A DNA stretch of 7,101 nucleotides, from assembly GCA_902489675.1 (NCBI GenBank), contig CABUAP010000067.1:1-7101 (forward strand), given 5' to 3'. Positions 6,413-7,101 of the stretch are shown piece after piece (positions within the stretch are counted from its first letter, which is position 1; every line of letters starts with the position of its first letter). The notes below the pieces were generated by a model, which was given only the letters and a program-made list of their open reading frames with translations, did no database searches and was not told where the DNA came from. Position numbers and translations under genes: made by a program. Source of the stretch: an uncultured Azospirillum sp. Its GTDB lineage: Bacteria > Pseudomonadota > Alphaproteobacteria > RF32 > CAG-239.

Positions 6413-6620
6413 AGAGGGATTAGAACAACAGCGGAAAGGTATTCAGGATAACAAAACCCATACATATTGCCCACAGACCTCACCACAATCACATATACAC
6501 TTCCACATACCGCACACCACATCTTTCTGTCCGCCTCATCACATACGCCTTTATTTTTTCCTCTATTTTCTTTTGCTAAGTCTTTCTCAATTCCTTCTCT
6601 CCAAGAAGATCGAATTATTT
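6413..6620. other. intergenic stretch depleted of G on the plus strand
   Basis: Between about 6460 and 6605 the plus strand has only about eight G residues. It is rich in CA and CT steps (CACATATACAC, CCTCTATTTTC). No reading frame has a ribosome binding site or recognisable protein similarity. The base skew continues that of the polypyrimidine tract, suggesting that both belong to one unusual non-coding island. Confidence 0.45.
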
Positions 6621-6625
6621 TCCGC

Positions 6626-6654
6626 TTGCCAATCCGCAGCAAATTCTCTAATAT
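6626..6654 (+). promoter_or_regulatory. promoter of structured RNA copy A
   Basis: TTGCCA (6626-6631), a 17-nt spacer and TAATAT (6649-6654) give a near-ideal housekeeping promoter with the start expected near 6661. The same elements with the same spacing recur at 6883-6911, where part of the spacer has diverged, which supports the call. Confidence 0.75.
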
Positions 6655-6660
6655 CAACCC

Positions 6661-6833
6661 TGCATCCGGGAGGCCGGATGCGGAGTGTCATAGCTCCTTC
6701 TAAGAAAAGAACAACTCCTGTCAGAGGGAGCTGCTGATATAAGCATATCTTACCGATATGACGAATAAAGCAGACTGTTCTTGGACAGCTATGAACTCCC
6801 TCACCTTGAATTTCTCAAGGTGAGTTTTGTTTT
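6661..6833 (+). ncRNA. candidate small structured RNA, copy A
   Basis: About 173 nt from the predicted start to the terminator, with no credible reading frame. Hairpin 1 is GCATCCGG (6662-6669) with CCGGATGC (6674-6681) around a GAGG tetraloop. Hairpin 2 pairs 6692-6701 with 6723-6732 (ten pairs, one G-U) and exposes CTCCT (6715-6719) in a 21-nt loop. Hairpin 3 has an outer helix CTGCT (6731-6735) with AGCAG (6769-6773), an internal loop (GATATAAG side and ACGAATAA side) and an inner helix CATATC (6744-6749) with GATATG (6755-6760) around TTACC. A short CTGT/ACAG hairpin (6775-6788) and an intrinsic terminator follow. Paired differences against copy B support hairpins 2 and 3. The first two bases of hairpin 3's outer helix overlap hairpin 2, so one must give way. 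Regulatory sRNA is the likely role; it does not look to me like tmRNA, RNase P RNA, SRP RNA or 6S RNA. Confidence 0.7.
6800..6833 (+). terminator. intrinsic terminator of structured RNA copy A
   Basis: CTCACCTTGA (6800-6809) pairs perfectly with TCAAGGTGAG (6815-6824) around a 5-nt loop and runs into TTTTGTTTT (6825-6833). It fixes both the strand and the 3' end of the RNA. Confidence 0.92.
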
Positions 6834-6882
6834 AATCACAAGTAAATAAACAAAACAAGGGGAGATTGGTAAAAGAAATCGC

Positions 6883-6911
6883 TTGCCAACCAATGGCAAA
6901 TTCTCTAATAT
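6883..6911 (+). promoter_or_regulatory. promoter of structured RNA copy B
   Basis: TTGCCA (6883-6888), 17 nt and TAATAT (6906-6911), with the start expected near 6918. It is duplicated together with the RNA body, so copy B should be an independent transcription unit, not a read-through product of copy A. Confidence 0.75.
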
Positions 6912-6917
6912 CAACCC

Positions 6918-7043
6918 TGTATCCGGGAGGCCGGATGCGGAGTGTCAGAGCTCCTTTGCAACAAAAACTCCTCAGAAGGGGAGCTGCCGATATAAGCGTA
7001 CCTTACCGGTATAACGAATAAGGCAGACTGCGTTGTAACAGTC
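6918..7043 (+). ncRNA. candidate small structured RNA, copy B
   Basis: A diverged duplicate of the RNA at 6661. Hairpin 1 is GTATCCGG (6919-6926) with CCGGATGC (6931-6938), same GAGG loop. Hairpin 2 pairs 6949-6957 with 6977-6985 and again exposes CTCCT (6968-6972). Hairpin 3 keeps CTGCC (6984-6988) with GGCAG (7022-7026), identical internal-loop sequences and the TTACC loop on GTACC/GGTAT (6998-7002 with 7008-7012). A last hairpin GACTG (7026-7030) with CAGTC (7039-7043) resembles the CTGT/ACAG hairpin of copy A. No U-tract follows within the window, so the true 3' end is unknown: the RNA may extend further, antisense to the possible gene at 7052, or be terminated differently. The end given is the end of recognisable homology. 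Confidence 0.65.
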
Positions 7044-7051
7044 ATCTTCAC

Positions 7052-7101
7052 TTAGGCATCTAAATTCGCCGCGGTCGCTTTGCTTTCCTTGCTCATTAAG
7101 A
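7052..7101 (-). CDS. possible C-terminal end of a minus-strand gene (partial)
   Basis: Read leftwards from the window edge, an open frame gives LMSKESKATAANLDA followed by a TAA stop at 7054-7052. The small hydrophilic residues would suit a C-terminal tail, and an end here would explain where the RNA island stops. Fifteen codons are too few to identify a protein or to exclude chance, and an in-frame ATG inside the tail is not evidence of a start. Confidence 0.3.
   Translation of the reverse strand, partial: LMSKESKATAANLDA

Noticed and set aside
6185..6451. Plus-strand frame of 88 codons after rplI
   Set aside because: It is a translation of the palindromic repeats and the pyrimidine tract (Ser/Pro/Phe/Leu only) and has no ribosome binding site.
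6250..6657. Minus-strand frame of 135 codons
   Set aside because: It starts at TTG without a Shine-Dalgarno sequence, runs through the sRNA promoter, a palindromic repeat and the polypurine tract, and ends as a Lys/Arg/Glu/Gly low-complexity peptide.
6866..7020. 50-codon TTG-initiated frame overlapping RNA copy B
   Set aside because: The purine-rich AAGGGGAG lies only 1 nt before the TTG, the frame is broken in copy A by length changes, and several differences between the copies change the amino acid while preserving RNA base pairs.
6661..7043. Known housekeeping or riboswitch RNA (tmRNA, RNase P, SRP, 6S, TPP, glycine, cobalamin)
   Set aside because: None of the signature sequences I know for these families is present, and no downstream plus-strand gene lies within reach for copy A, which ends in its own terminator. 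A database scan could still reveal a less familiar family.

Overview
The window looks like a chromosomal segment of a Gram-negative bacterium, most likely an alphaproteobacterium, possibly an uncultured lineage. The grounds are an rpsF-rpsR-rplI operon, promoters of the CTTGCC / CTATAT style, a lipoprotein and a Sec-type signal peptide, and a palindromic GTCATcCcGAA...TTCgGGAT interspersed repeat of a kind I recall from alphaproteobacterial intergenic DNA. The assignment is inference and no species can be named.

Layout. Positions 1-275 are AT-rich and hold no recognisable gene; a hairpin at 276-307 can terminate transcription from either side. Positions 323-4732 on the minus strand form a tight three-gene operon, read from right to left: a small Cys-containing lipoprotein (4391-4732), a ComM/YifB-type Mg-chelatase-like AAA+ ATPase (2858-4387), and an 842-residue exported mosaic protein (323-2851). 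The mosaic protein carries two families of tandem repeats and a trypsin-like domain whose three catalytic positions all appear to be lost. Positions 4733-5060 are a divergent promoter region. It drives the minus operon leftwards and the ribosomal-protein operon rpsF-rpsR-rplI (5061-6130) rightwards. The leader of the latter can fold into a CCG-bulge hairpin like the known S6:S18 autoregulatory motif. A strong terminator follows rplI at 6149-6178.

Positions 6180-7050 are about 870 bases without a convincing protein gene. The first part has two facing palindromic repeats bracketing a stretch of about 138 nt that is 96% pyrimidine. The second part holds the most interesting item: two tandem copies (about 257 bp apart) of what appears to be a small structured RNA gene. 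Each copy has its own TTGCCA-N17-TAATAT promoter. The copies differ at several stem positions by paired, structure-preserving changes, and share an invariant internal loop, a UUACC apical loop and a loop-exposed CUCCU (anti-Shine-Dalgarno-like) element. The first copy ends in a clear intrinsic terminator. I do not recognise the family. The right edge may contain the last codons of a minus-strand gene.
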